This document shows positions 25,678 to 33,453 of a stretch of DNA of 52,897 bases, piece by piece. Numbering within the stretch: the first letter of the stretch is position 1; each line of letters starts with the position of its first letter. The stretch comes from an uncultured Pseudomonadota bacterium (GTDB lineage: Bacteria > Pseudomonadota > Gammaproteobacteria > Steroidobacterales > Steroidobacteraceae). The DNA lies in NCBI GenBank assembly GCA_903927005.1, contig CAIYLH010000112.1, positions 1 through 52,897 on the forward strand, written 5' to 3'. The translations under genes were made by a program, and so were the position numbers. The notes under the pieces are model-generated. The model was not told where the DNA came from. It was given only the letters and a program-made list of their open reading frames with translations, and did not search any database.

Positions 25678-26820
25678 TCAGGGATTGAGGCGGTTGTAGC
25701 GCTTGAGCACGTCACGCAATCCATCTTGTGGAATCGCGATCGCATAACGGCCGCCCTGACCGTGCAGATCGCGTGCGGCAATCATCGCATTGATGATCGC
25801 CTCCTCAGTCGCCTCGACCGTGCCCTGAAACAGCGGGTCGATCGAATCGTTGCCGACGAACTTGGCCTCGTTAAGCGCCTGGTCGCGCACCGCCTCGGCA
25901 TTCGCGGTCGAGAAGGCGATAAAGATGTCACCCGAGCCATTGCCCGCGTAAGTGCCGTTGCGAGCGACACCTAGCCCAGCGCGCCGCGCGATACGCTTGA
26001 GCTGGTGCGGTAGCAGCGGTGCATCGGTCGCGACCACAACGATGATCGAGCCGGTCTCGGAGAGGCGAGGATCCTTGTAGACCCGATGCTCGGTCAGGTG
26101 CTGCCCCACCGGCACGCCGGCAATCCGCAGCGTGTCGCGCACGCCGTAGTTGGCCTGCACCAACACCCCCACGGTATAGAGCGTCTTGCCCACCGCAACC
26201 CGCCGCGAGGCGGTCCCGATACCGCACTTGAACTCGTGGCAGATCATGCCGGTACCACCACCGACATTACCCTCCGGCACAGCGCCGGCCTTTGCATTAT
26301 CCAACGCCGCAAAGACGTGCTCTGGGCGGACATGAAAGCCATTGATGTCGTTGAGGTAGCCATCCCAGGTCTCGGCGACCACCGGCAGCGACCACCAGAA
26401 GCCCGTCGCGTCCGCGGCCTTCGCGCGCACACGCCAGGCAATCACCGCGTCGCGGACGACGCCGACGCTGTGGGTGTTGGTAAGGACCACGGGGCCCTCG
26501 AGCATGCCGGACTCCTCGACCCAGGCCGTACCCGTCATCTCGCCGTTGCCGTTGAGAGCCACGCTGCCGGCAAAGGTCGGCAGCGACAGACTGTCCTGGC
26601 CGCGCGGCAGCACGGCGGTCACGCCCGTGCGGATCAGGTGCGCAGGATCGGAGGAATCGAGTAGCGTCGTGTGGCCCACCAGCACGCCGGCGACATCGGT
26701 AATGGCGTTGAGCGGTCCCGGGGTTCCCTCGAACGGCACGCCCAAATCGCGCGCCCGCGGCGCTGCTGCCATCGCCGTGGCGGCGCAAAGACACAGTACA
26801 GACAGCGACAGCAGCTTCAC
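25678..26820 (-). CDS. Secreted P1-family peptidase (DmpA/BapA type aminopeptidase)
   Basis: This 380-residue N-terminal nucleophile hydrolase of the DmpA family (MEROPS S58) is predicted to be exported: KLLSLSVLCLCAATAMAA is a signal peptide. The start is GTG at 26820, overlapping the rluF stop codon as GTGA. Family features are GPLNAITDVAGVLVGHTTL near the mature N-terminus, GGGTGMICHEFKCGIGTASR, and the autocleavage/nucleophile serine in GNGSGDIFIAFSTAN. Relatives cleave N-terminal D-/L-alanine or beta-peptides. Coupling to an rRNA-modifying gene looks incidental. Confidence 0.88.
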   Translation of the reverse strand: MKLLSLSVLCLCAATAMAAAPRARDLGVPFEGTPGPLNAITDVAGVLVGHTTLLDSSDPAHLIRTGVTAVLPRGQDSLSLPTFAGSVALNGNGEMTGTAWVEESGMLEGPVVLTNTHSVGVVRDAVIAWRVRAKAADATGFWWSLPVVAETWDGYLNDINGFHVRPEHVFAALDNAKAGAVPEGNVGGGTGMICHEFKCGIGTASRRVAVGKTLYTVGVLVQANYGVRDTLRIAGVPVGQHLTEHRVYKDPRLSETGSIIVVVATDAPLLPHQLKRIARRAGLGVARNGTYAGNGSGDIFIAFSTANAEAVRDQALNEAKFVGNDSIDPLFQGTVEATEEAIINAMIAARDLHGQGGRYAIAIPQDGLRDVLKRYNRLNP

Positions 26821-27560
26821 GGGGAGGTGTCCTCGCCGGCGGCGGGCTTGTCCGCGAACATCTGCGGCACCAGCCCAACGAGTTCGTCCCGCGTCAGATT
26901 GCGCCACCGACCAGGCTCAAGGCCATCGAGACGGATGTTGACGAAGCGCACTCGCACCAGGCGCCTGACCGTGTAGTCGAACACGTCGCACATCCGACGA
27001 ATCTGCCGATTCAGGCCCTGCGTCAGCACGATCCGAAAGACGTTCTTGTTGATGCGCTCGACTTCGCACGGCCCAGTTATCGTATCGAGGATCTGCACTC
27101 CCTTCGACATGCCGGCGACGAACGCGTCAGTGACCGGCCGATCAACGGTCACGATGTATTCCTTCTCGTGGCGATGCTCGCGCCGCAACAACAGATTGAC
27201 GATTTCCCCGTCGTTGGTGAGCAGGATCAGGCCCTCGGAATCCTTGTCCAGACGCCCGACCGGGAATACCCGCTCCCGGTGCGCGACGAAGTCGACGACG
27301 TTGTGGGCCACGCGCTGGTCTGTCGTGCACTCGATGCCGACCGGCTTGTGCAACGCGATGTAGACGTGCCGGGTCGGATCGCCCACCACCGCACCGTCGA
27401 CCGCCACCTCATCGGTCGTGCCTACCCGCGTACCGAGTGTCGCGACGACACCGTTGACCCTCACGCGACCGCCAGCGACCCACGAGTCCGCCTCGCGGCG
27501 CGAGCACAGGCCGCGCTCGCTGAGGTACTTGTTGATCCGCAGTCCGGCTTCCGTGCTCAA
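26817..27560 (-). CDS. rluF: 23S rRNA pseudouridine synthase RluF
   Basis: This 247-residue RsuA/RluB/RluF-family enzyme has an N-terminal S4 RNA-binding domain (INKYLSERGLCSRREADSWV) and the catalytic Asp in GRLDKDSEGLILLTNDG. The segments HEKEYIVTVDRPVT and VRRLVRVRFVNI are closest to RluF, which modifies U2604 (and U2605) of 23S rRNA. Translation starts at a TTG overlapping the dnaB stop codon (TTGA), with AAGGAG 8 bases upstream. Assignment to RluB is possible but less likely. Confidence 0.85.
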   Translation of the reverse strand: MSTEAGLRINKYLSERGLCSRREADSWVAGGRVRVNGVVATLGTRVGTTDEVAVDGAVVGDPTRHVYIALHKPVGIECTTDQRVAHNVVDFVAHRERVFPVGRLDKDSEGLILLTNDGEIVNLLLRREHRHEKEYIVTVDRPVTDAFVAGMSKGVQILDTITGPCEVERINKNVFRIVLTQGLNRQIRRMCDVFDYTVRRLVRVRFVNIRLDGLEPGRWRNLTRDELVGLVPQMFADKPAAGEDTSP

Positions 27561-30214
27561 CGGAACACTCCTTCGCCGTAAGACTCAGCGACCAGGTTCT
27601 CGAATCTCGTGAACTCACCAAGGAACGTCAGCTGAATTTCACCAGTCGGACCATTACGCTGCTTGGTAATGATGATGTCCGCGATTCCCTTGCGCGTGGT
27701 GGCAGGCTCGTACACTTCCTCGCGATAAATCATCAGGATCAAATCTGCGTCCTGCTCGATCGCGCCCGAGTTGTGGGTAACGATGCCATCAGCGAGCCAA
27801 TTAGCCGGCCCCGGCACCGTCAGGTCGAAGACTTCCTCCTCGCCCGCCGGTTCGATCGCAACGATCCGATCCCAGAACAGGTCGGATTCCGACCCCTGGC
27901 AGATCTTCGGATCCGGCAGATGATCCGCATAAGACGCGAGCAGGTCCCGGCTCGGGGAGCGCCTGAAAGGGGCCGTGCCGCCGTCCCATGTGCCCCGCGG
28001 GGCAGCCATCCGGCGCGTACTGACGCCCTGCTGCGACATCGCCGCACGCACCTCGCCAAACGCCGCTAGCGGCAGCGTATCCACGTTGCTGTTGGCCTCG
28101 TTCACAGACAGGTGCTGGCGCAGCGCCTCGGCCGGCGCAACGCGCGGCCCGAAGGCACCAACAACGTCGAGGAACTTCCGCTGGAAGTCAGCCCCGACCA
28201 CGTCCACTGAATACATCGGCCGCGCCCCGCCCGTCGTGGTTGCCCGCGAGCGGGCAACGATGCCAAGCCGCAGCAGCAACGCGGCAACGTCCGCGGCCAG
28301 CCGCTCGCTGCAGGTCGCGAAGTAGACCCGAGCACCGCCCCGCTGCCCTGGCTTGCGCACGTGGATGCAGCCATCGGTCGCCCAGAGGTGGCGCAACAAC
28401 GTCGCGATCTGCGCATCGGGGAGTTGGAAGACCGACGTGGGCAGGTGCTTGTCGTGCGCGCGCTGGCCGAAGATGCCCAGACCCTTGAGCCACGCACCGA
28501 CGCCTGCGGGATGCCAGCGGTTGCCATTACCGGCAATCACGAGCTGGTGCCACTGGCCGCGACCTGCGCGCCGACGGACGGTACTGCCCATGGCCTGCGC
28601 AGCAACCCTCACCGCCTCGCTGTTGTCCTCGGATGCGGTCGTGTAGCGCAGCGGCTGATGCGTCAGGTAACTGCCGTCACCCACCAGCTGCCCAAGCAGG
28701 ACGAGTTCGTGTTCCGGCCACGCTAGTGGTGCCACGGCCGCCGGCACGCGCCGCGCCAGCGCAAGCCGGTCACCGGCGCCCAGTTCACCCACTGTCCGCC
28801 AGCCGGCAGAGCAGTACAGCCGGTGCTCCGCCGTCGCGCGAATCGTTCGGCCGCTGGCGAGGCTAACCCGGAACACGGGCTTGCTGCCCACGGACCAGAC
28901 GAGATCCGACGTCGCGGCCACCAGCTTCTGCTGTTCGTTCATCGCCCATACCTGCGGGGTCTGGCCGACCAGCTCGCGAATCGGCAGTCGGCGCCCGTCC
29001 ACGAGACAAACCAGCGTATCGCCGGTCACGCACTCGCGCAGATCGCTCATCACCGGCTTTTTCTCGACGCGCTGCTCGACGCTTCGATTGAGCTGCGACA
29101 GCGCGATCACCGGACACTGCAGCTCCTTGGCGAGGGCCTTCAGCGAGCGGGAGATCTCGGAGATCTCGGTCGCACGATTTTCCTTGTTGCCCGCGACCGT
29201 CATGAGCTGCAGGTAGTCGATGACAATGAGCCCCAGCCCCTTCTCGCGCTTGAGGCGCCGTGCCCGCGCACGGATCTCAGTGGGCGTCAGGCCTGCAGTC
29301 TCGTCGATGTAGATTGGCGCTTGCGAGAGCACCTCGGTCGCGCTCGTGATCCGCGGCCAGTCCTCGGGTGACAGCGCGCCGGTGCGCAGATGACTCTGGC
29401 TGACGCGACCCAGCGAGGAGATCATGCGCAGACTGAGCTGCTCAGCAGACATTTCCATCGAGAAAATGGCGGTCGGCACCTTGCGGTCGATCGCAGCGTT
29501 CTCAGCGATGTTCACCGCCAGAGTCGTCTTGCCCATCGATGGTCGGCCGGCAATGATCACAAGGTCACCCGCCTGCAGGCCGGTGGTCATGCGATCAAGC
29601 TCGGTGTAACCGGTAGAGACGCCGGTGAACGCACCAGGGTTCTGGTGCAGCATGTCGATTCGATCGATCGTCGCGGGCAAGACGTCGCGAATTTCCTGGA
29701 AGCCCGCCCGGGTGCGCGTGCCGCGCTCGGCGATGGCAAACACCAGCCGCTCGGCCTCCTCGACCAGCTCGCCCGGCGCTCGACCCTGCGTATCGAGGGC
29801 GGACGCGGCGATCTCGCCGCCGGCGTGCACGAGTTGGCGCAGCAGCGCGTAGTCGCGAACGATCGACGCGTAGGCGCGAACGTTGGCAGCACTTGGAGTG
29901 TCGCGCGTCAGGCGCGCCAGATAGGCAAGACCGCCGACGTCGTCGACGATGCCCTTGTTACCCAGCACCTCCGACACGGTTACCGCGTCGCAGGGGCTGT
30001 TCGACTGCACCAGCTCAGCGATCGCTGCAAAGATCAGCTGGTGATCGCGGCGATAGAAGTCTTGGCTCTGGATGAGGTCGGCCACGCCATCCCAGGCGCT
30101 GGCGTCCAGCATGAGCCCGCCGAGCACGGCCTGCTCTGCCTCCACGGAATGGGGCGGCAGCCGCAGACCGTCGATAGCATCGACCGACCTGCGTGAAGAG
30201 TCGCTGTACGCCAT
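27557..30214 (-). CDS. dnaB: Replicative DNA helicase DnaB, intein-containing precursor
   Basis: This is the ring-shaped replicative helicase at the fork, made as an 885-residue precursor. The first 394 residues are the N-terminal primase-interacting domain and most of the RecA-like motor: Walker A GRPSMGKTT (about 223-231), Walker B LIVIDYLQLM, then LSQLNRSVEQR. A 421-residue intein follows, then the last 70 residues (SGAIEQDADLILMIYR onward). The spliced protein would be 464 residues, normal for DnaB. The start at 30214 (MAYSDSSRR) has GAGG upstream; the nine extra upstream codons of the open frame lack support. It sits after rplI, as in many proteobacteria, and overlaps rluF. Confidence 0.96.
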   Translation of the reverse strand: MAYSDSSRRSVDAIDGLRLPPHSVEAEQAVLGGLMLDASAWDGVADLIQSQDFYRRDHQLIFAAIAELVQSNSPCDAVTVSEVLGNKGIVDDVGGLAYLARLTRDTPSAANVRAYASIVRDYALLRQLVHAGGEIAASALDTQGRAPGELVEEAERLVFAIAERGTRTRAGFQEIRDVLPATIDRIDMLHQNPGAFTGVSTGYTELDRMTTGLQAGDLVIIAGRPSMGKTTLAVNIAENAAIDRKVPTAIFSMEMSAEQLSLRMISSLGRVSQSHLRTGALSPEDWPRITSATEVLSQAPIYIDETAGLTPTEIRARARRLKREKGLGLIVIDYLQLMTVAGNKENRATEISEISRSLKALAKELQCPVIALSQLNRSVEQRVEKKPVMSDLRECVTGDTLVCLVDGRRLPIRELVGQTPQVWAMNEQQKLVAATSDLVWSVGSKPVFRVSLASGRTIRATAEHRLYCSAGWRTVGELGAGDRLALARRVPAAVAPLAWPEHELVLLGQLVGDGSYLTHQPLRYTTASEDNSEAVRVAAQAMGSTVRRRAGRGQWHQLVIAGNGNRWHPAGVGAWLKGLGIFGQRAHDKHLPTSVFQLPDAQIATLLRHLWATDGCIHVRKPGQRGGARVYFATCSERLAADVAALLLRLGIVARSRATTTGGARPMYSVDVVGADFQRKFLDVVGAFGPRVAPAEALRQHLSVNEANSNVDTLPLAAFGEVRAAMSQQGVSTRRMAAPRGTWDGGTAPFRRSPSRDLLASYADHLPDPKICQGSESDLFWDRIVAIEPAGEEEVFDLTVPGPANWLADGIVTHNSGAIEQDADLILMIYREEVYEPATTRKGIADIIITKQRNGPTGEIQLTFLGEFTRFENLVAESYGEGVFR
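27770..29032 (-). mobile_element. DnaB intein with LAGLIDADG homing endonuclease
   Basis: This 421-residue protein intron starts at Cys (CVTGDTLV, block A) and ends in block F/G (VFDLTVPGPANWLADGIVTHN) before Ser+1. Block B is GRTIRATAEHRLYC (intein residues 61-74) with the TxxH motif. Two LAGLIDADG-type helices are visible: LLGQLVGDGS (112-121) and LLRHLWATDGCI (212-223), both with the expected acidic residue. The endonuclease therefore looks intact and the element potentially mobile. The junction is E|C...N|S inside the conserved DLRESGAIEQDAD segment. Splicing would be autocatalytic. Confidence 0.94.
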
Positions 30215-30271
30215 CACATACCTCGGGGTCGAACGATCCACTTAATGCGGACCGATTCTACCCCGAGCGGA

Positions 30272-30304
30272 GTCCCGCGGGACCGGATCCGGTGAAGGAT
30301 CCGG
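30272..30304. other. Nested inverted repeats between rplI and dnaB
   Basis: GTCCCGCGGGAC (30272-30283) is a perfect 12-bp palindrome abutting an 8-bp stem CCGGATCC / GGATCCGG (30283-30290 and 30297-30304) with a 6-base loop. No T-run follows on the minus strand. A TAGAAT -10-like hexamer lies downstream, near 30256, on the minus strand. This could be a terminator or processing hairpin plus a dnaB promoter, neither proven. Confidence 0.4.
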
Positions 30305-30319
30305 GCCGCGGCCGGGCCG

Positions 30320-30769
30320 TTAGGCCTCCGCGACGACCGTGACAGTGATGTCGACGTTGACGTCAGTGTGCAGGTGCAGCTGCAGCGCGGTCTCACCGAC
30401 CATGCGGATCGGGCCGTTCGGCATGCGGACTTCCGCACGCACGACCGGATAACCCGCCGCGGTCAGCGCCTCGGCGACGTCGCCGGTGCCGATCGAACCG
30501 AACAGCTTGCCTTCGCTACCGGCCTTCGCGGCAATCGACAGCTTGTAGTCCTTCAGCGCGATGGAACGGCTCTCCGCATCCGAGAGGTCCTGAGCGGCCT
30601 TTTTCTCGAACTCGGAACGCTGCGCCTCGAACTTCGTGACGTTGCCGGCGGTTGCCAGCGTGGCGCGGCCGGTCGGCAGCAGGAAGTTACGGCCGTAGCC
30701 GGACTTGACGCTGACGCGGTCGCCGATGCTGCCAAGGTTGGCAACTTTCTTCAGGAGGATCACTTCCAT
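30320..30769 (-). CDS. rplI: 50S ribosomal protein bL9
   Basis: This large-subunit protein has 149 residues, the standard bL9 length. The start MEVILLKKVANLGSIGD and the GYGRNFLLPTGRA motif are diagnostic. The N-terminal rRNA-binding domain, long connecting helix and C-terminal domain are intact. I chose the ATG at 30769; the longer open frame runs into the upstream membrane protein gene. It is the last ribosomal gene of the rpsF operon. Confidence 0.97.
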   Translation of the reverse strand: MEVILLKKVANLGSIGDRVSVKSGYGRNFLLPTGRATLATAGNVTKFEAQRSEFEKKAAQDLSDAESRSIALKDYKLSIAAKAGSEGKLFGSIGTGDVAEALTAAGYPVVRAEVRMPNGPIRMVGETALQLHLHTDVNVDITVTVVAEA

Positions 30770-30818
30770 GGAAGCACCTATATGACTCTTACACTTACCA
30801 AAAACGATAGCGAGGCCG

Positions 30819-31778
30819 TCAGGCTTCGCCGCTCGGGCCACCGCCCGGTCGCGCCCGAAAGCGCTCCCGCAGAGGGACCCAGTTATCCATAAACCCAAAA
30901 ATCGCCAGCCCGCCCTGCACGAACACCGTCGTATAGGGCCAGAACGGCCAAAACAGCATCAGGTACGTCGCCACCAGCCAAAAGCCGCTGATGCCGAGTG
31001 CCGCGCGCGCCGAGTGCAGCACCGACAGGCCCTGCAGCACGAACGCACCAAGGAAAACAAAGGCAGCATCCGCGGCCAGGCTCCAGTGAAACACCGTAGC
31101 CGCCAAGGTCACCACGATCGCGACGACAGCCAGCGTACGGCCGGCCTTCAGCTCACGAAACGCAGGCCCGAGGCGCGCGACGCGCTCCAGAACCCCCATC
31201 ACCGCGGCCCCAACAAACACGGCCACCATCGTGTTCAAGAGGACCACCCACGCCACGACACCCCACATGCGGGCCGCCGAGGCCTGAATCAGGTCGCTGT
31301 CTTGCGGACGGCGCCCCGATCCCACGTTCTGCATCACCACCCCGACCCGGTCCAGCTCGGCGGCGAGCTTTTCCAGCATCGGCCGCCAGATACCCGGTGG
31401 ATCCGCGAGCACCGCATAAACCACCACCAGCAGCACCAGCGCTGCGAGAGTGGCCAGCTGGAACCCGAAGTTCAGCGACCCTCCCCGCCGCAGCAGCCGG
31501 CCAATCAGCAGCGGCGGCAGCACCAGCGCAAGGCTGACCAGCAGCGCCGGCAACGGCCCTGCTCCCGCCTGCACCACGCCCCAGGCGACAGTGCCGCCGG
31601 CCACAACGGCCGCGACCCAGTCGGCCAACGGCTGGCCCTGACGCAGCGCCAGCAGCACCACGAACGCCCCCGGCAACCACGTGCAGAACGGCACGAGCAG
31701 CGCGAGAAAAGCCAACAAGCCCGAGCCGATGAAGGCGCGGGCCCGGGAGGCCGTCAACCATTCAGCCAAGCTGTGCAT
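30819..31778 (-). CDS. DUF2232 family membrane protein
   Basis: This 319-residue integral membrane protein has about eight hydrophobic segments (for example LLAFLALLVPFCTWL at the start and TLAALVLLVVVYAVLA in the middle). Its place between rpsR and rplI is where many gammaproteobacteria carry a DUF2232/YybS-like protein of unknown function. The ATG at 31778 starts just before the first membrane helix. A GTG at 31817 abutting the rpsR stop codon is an alternative and would make the operon tighter. No function is proposed. Confidence 0.78.
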   Translation of the reverse strand: MHSLAEWLTASRARAFIGSGLLAFLALLVPFCTWLPGAFVVLLALRQGQPLADWVAAVVAGGTVAWGVVQAGAGPLPALLVSLALVLPPLLIGRLLRRGGSLNFGFQLATLAALVLLVVVYAVLADPPGIWRPMLEKLAAELDRVGVVMQNVGSGRRPQDSDLIQASAARMWGVVAWVVLLNTMVAVFVGAAVMGVLERVARLGPAFRELKAGRTLAVVAIVVTLAATVFHWSLAADAAFVFLGAFVLQGLSVLHSARAALGISGFWLVATYLMLFWPFWPYTTVFVQGGLAIFGFMDNWVPLRERFRARPGGGPSGEA

Positions 31779-31817
31779 GGGGAACACCGCGCGGGCCTTG
31801 GCCCGCGCGGCGAACAC

Positions 31818-32042
31818 TCAATGCTGGTCGGTATACGGCAGCAGCGCCAGGAAGCGCGCCCGCTTGACCGCTTCGGCCAGCTGCCGCTGGTAGAACGAGC
31901 GCGTGCCGGTAATCCGGCTCGGCACGATCTTGCCAGTCTCGGTGATGTAGTTCTTCAGCGTAGCCAGATCCTTGTAATCGATCTGGTCGACGTCGTCTGC
32001 AGTGAACTTGCAGAACTTCTTGCGACGAAAATAACGGGCCAT
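31818..32042 (-). CDS. rpsR: 30S ribosomal protein bS18
   Basis: This 74-residue small-subunit protein pairs with bS6 on the platform. The sequence begins [17 protein letters not shown] and includes [19 protein letters not shown] and [11 protein letters not shown], fully typical. It follows rpsF by 17 bases. There is no priB gene between them, unlike in E. coli. Confidence 0.98.
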   Translation of the reverse strand: MARYFRRKKFCKFTADDVDQIDYKDLATLKNYITETGKIVPSRITGTRSFYQRQLAEAVKRARFLALLPYTDQH

Positions 32043-32059
32043 GTGCGTGCTCCTGAGGC

Positions 32060-32545
32060 TTACTCGCGCGGTGCGCGGTCGTCGCGGTCGTCGCGGCGGG
32101 AGGGACGGTCATCGCGATCACCGCGGTCACCACGGTCGCCGCGGTCGCCGCGGTCACCACGATCACCCCGATCACCCCGGTCGTCGCGATCATCACGATC
32201 GCCACGGACGTCTTCGCCCTTGTCATCGCCGGCCTTCGCCATCGGCGAAGGTTCAGTGATGGCCGAATCGACGCGCGTCGTCAGGTGACGGATCACGGCG
32301 TCCGAGAAACGGAACGAACCTTCGAGCTCGGCCAGGATGCTGGACGGGCACTCGATGTTCATTAGTACGTAGTGGGCCTTGTGGACCTTGGAGATCGGGA
32401 ACGTCAGCTGACGCCGACCCCAATCCTCAACGCGATGCACATTGCCGCCGCCCGCCGTGATCATGCCCTTATAGCGCTCGATCATGGCCGGGACCTGCTC
32501 GCTCTGATCCGGATGGACCAGGAACACGATCTCGTAATGTCTCAT
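32060..32545 (-). CDS. rpsF: 30S ribosomal protein bS6 with extended GDR-repeat tail
   Basis: Residues 1-97 are a normal bS6 fold ([38 protein letters not shown]). From residue ~107 the protein carries an unusual charged tail of about 55 residues: seven consecutive Gly-Asp-Arg triplets (124-144) within a wider Asp/Arg-rich tract. E. coli bS6 is about 131-135 residues with an acidic end, so this 161-residue form is long and polyampholytic rather than acidic. GGGAG lies upstream of the ATG. It is the first gene of rpsF-rpsR-DUF2232-rplI. Confidence 0.96.
   Translation of the reverse strand: MRHYEIVFLVHPDQSEQVPAMIERYKGMITAGGGNVHRVEDWGRRQLTFPISKVHKAHYVLMNIECPSSILAELEGSFRFSDAVIRHLTTRVDSAITEPSPMAKAGDDKGEDVRGDRDDRDDRGDRGDRGDRGDRGDRGDRGDRDDRPSRRDDRDDRAPRE
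32066..32203 (-). repeat. Tandem GDR-coding repeat in rpsF tail
   Basis: Nine-base units encoding Gly-Asp-Arg or Asp-Asp-Arg are repeated in tandem, seven GDR units in a row at about 32114-32176, with synonymous variation among copies. The variation shows the array is not a fresh expansion. Confidence 0.8.
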
Positions 32546-32680
32546 GGGTACTCCCTATGGCTGTGAGCTGCCAGCTGAGACTGCTGGGCAGCAGGGGAAT
32601 CAATTACTTACACGTTTTCTTCGCGACCCGGGGGTCGGCGAAGGGCGCGTAGTGTAGGCGGCCGAACCGCCGGACGCAAG
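32546..32680 (-). promoter_or_regulatory. rpsF leader region: promoter-like hexamers and two hairpins
   Basis: On the minus strand, TTGCGT (32674-32679) and TACACT (32651-32656) are spaced by 17 bases as a weak sigma70-type promoter. Two strong hairpins follow. Hairpin 32619-32643 has stems CTTCG/CGAAG and CGACC/GGTCG, one bulged base and a CCCG loop. Hairpin 32568-32592 has a 9-bp stem GCTGCC-AGC / GCTGGCAGC with one bulged C. It ends about 20 bases before the GGGAG ribosome site. In many bacteria a bS6:bS18-binding hairpin with a CCG element regulates this operon. Identity with that motif is not established. Confidence 0.4.
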
Positions 32681-32697
32681 TCGAAAATCCTGTCGGC

Positions 32698-33453
32698 TCA
32701 GCGGCTTGCGGCTACCGTGCCGCGCTGCCGCAGCGCCTCGTAGAGCATGACGCCGGCCGCGACCGAGACGTTCAGGCTCTCGACGGCCCCGAGCATTGGC
32801 AGCTTGACGACCACGTCGCAGTGATCGCGCGTGAGCCTGCGCATGCCGGCGCCTTCGGCGCCGAGCACCAGCGCCAGCGGTCCCTTGAGGTCCGCCGCGT
32901 AATGCAGCGTCTCCGCCTCACCGTCGGTACCGACGATCCACACGCCCTGATCCTTCAGCGCCCGCAGGAAGCGCGCCAGGTTCGTCACCTGCACGAACGG
33001 CACGGTCTCCGCGGCACCCGCGGCCACCTTGCGCACCACCGGCGTCAGCCCCGTGGCGCGGTCGCGCGGCACGATAACCGCATCGGCGCCGACGGCATCG
33101 GCGCTGCGCAGGCAGGCGCCGAGGTTGTGCGGATCCTGCACACCGTCGAGCACCAGCAGCAGCGGTGGCCGCCCCAGGGCATCAATCCGGATCAGCAGGT
33201 CATCCTCATCCAGCGGTGCCGCGGCGGTAACGCGCGCGATAATTCCCTGATGGACCTGGCCCGGGGCGAGCGTGTCGAGCTCAGCGATCGGACGCGACTC
33301 AACCTTCACCCCGTGCGTGCGCGCCAGCTCAACCAGCTCCTGCACGCGTTTGTCGTTGCGCCCGGCCTGCAGCACCAGCCGCTGCACGTCCGCCGGACGG
33401 CGATTAAGCAGGGCCCGCACGGCGTGCACCCCATAGACGGTTTCTTCACTCAT
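32698..33453 (-). CDS. rlmB: 23S rRNA (guanosine-2'-O-)-methyltransferase RlmB
   Basis: This SPOUT-class enzyme methylates the ribose of G2251 in the 23S peptidyl-transferase P loop. It has 251 residues with an N-terminal substrate-binding domain (YGVHAVRALLNRRPADVQRL) and the knotted catalytic domain with PHNLGACLRSADAVGADAV, LVLGAEGAGMRRL and SLNVSVAAGVMLYEALRQR. It overlaps the rnr stop codon (ATGA), the conserved rnr-rlmB pair. Confidence 0.95.
   Translation of the reverse strand: MSEETVYGVHAVRALLNRRPADVQRLVLQAGRNDKRVQELVELARTHGVKVESRPIAELDTLAPGQVHQGIIARVTAAAPLDEDDLLIRIDALGRPPLLLVLDGVQDPHNLGACLRSADAVGADAVIVPRDRATGLTPVVRKVAAGAAETVPFVQVTNLARFLRALKDQGVWIVGTDGEAETLHYAADLKGPLALVLGAEGAGMRRLTRDHCDVVVKLPMLGAVESLNVSVAAGVMLYEALRQRGTVAASR

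Noticed and set aside
32066-32203. Short regularly repeated units that could suggest a CRISPR-like array
   Set aside because: Units are contiguous nine-base codon repeats without spacers and keep the rpsF frame.
31014-32288. 424-residue plus-strand frame with Ser/Arg/Pro repeats
   Set aside because: The repeats are the complement of the bS6 GDR array and the rest is opposite the DUF2232 gene.
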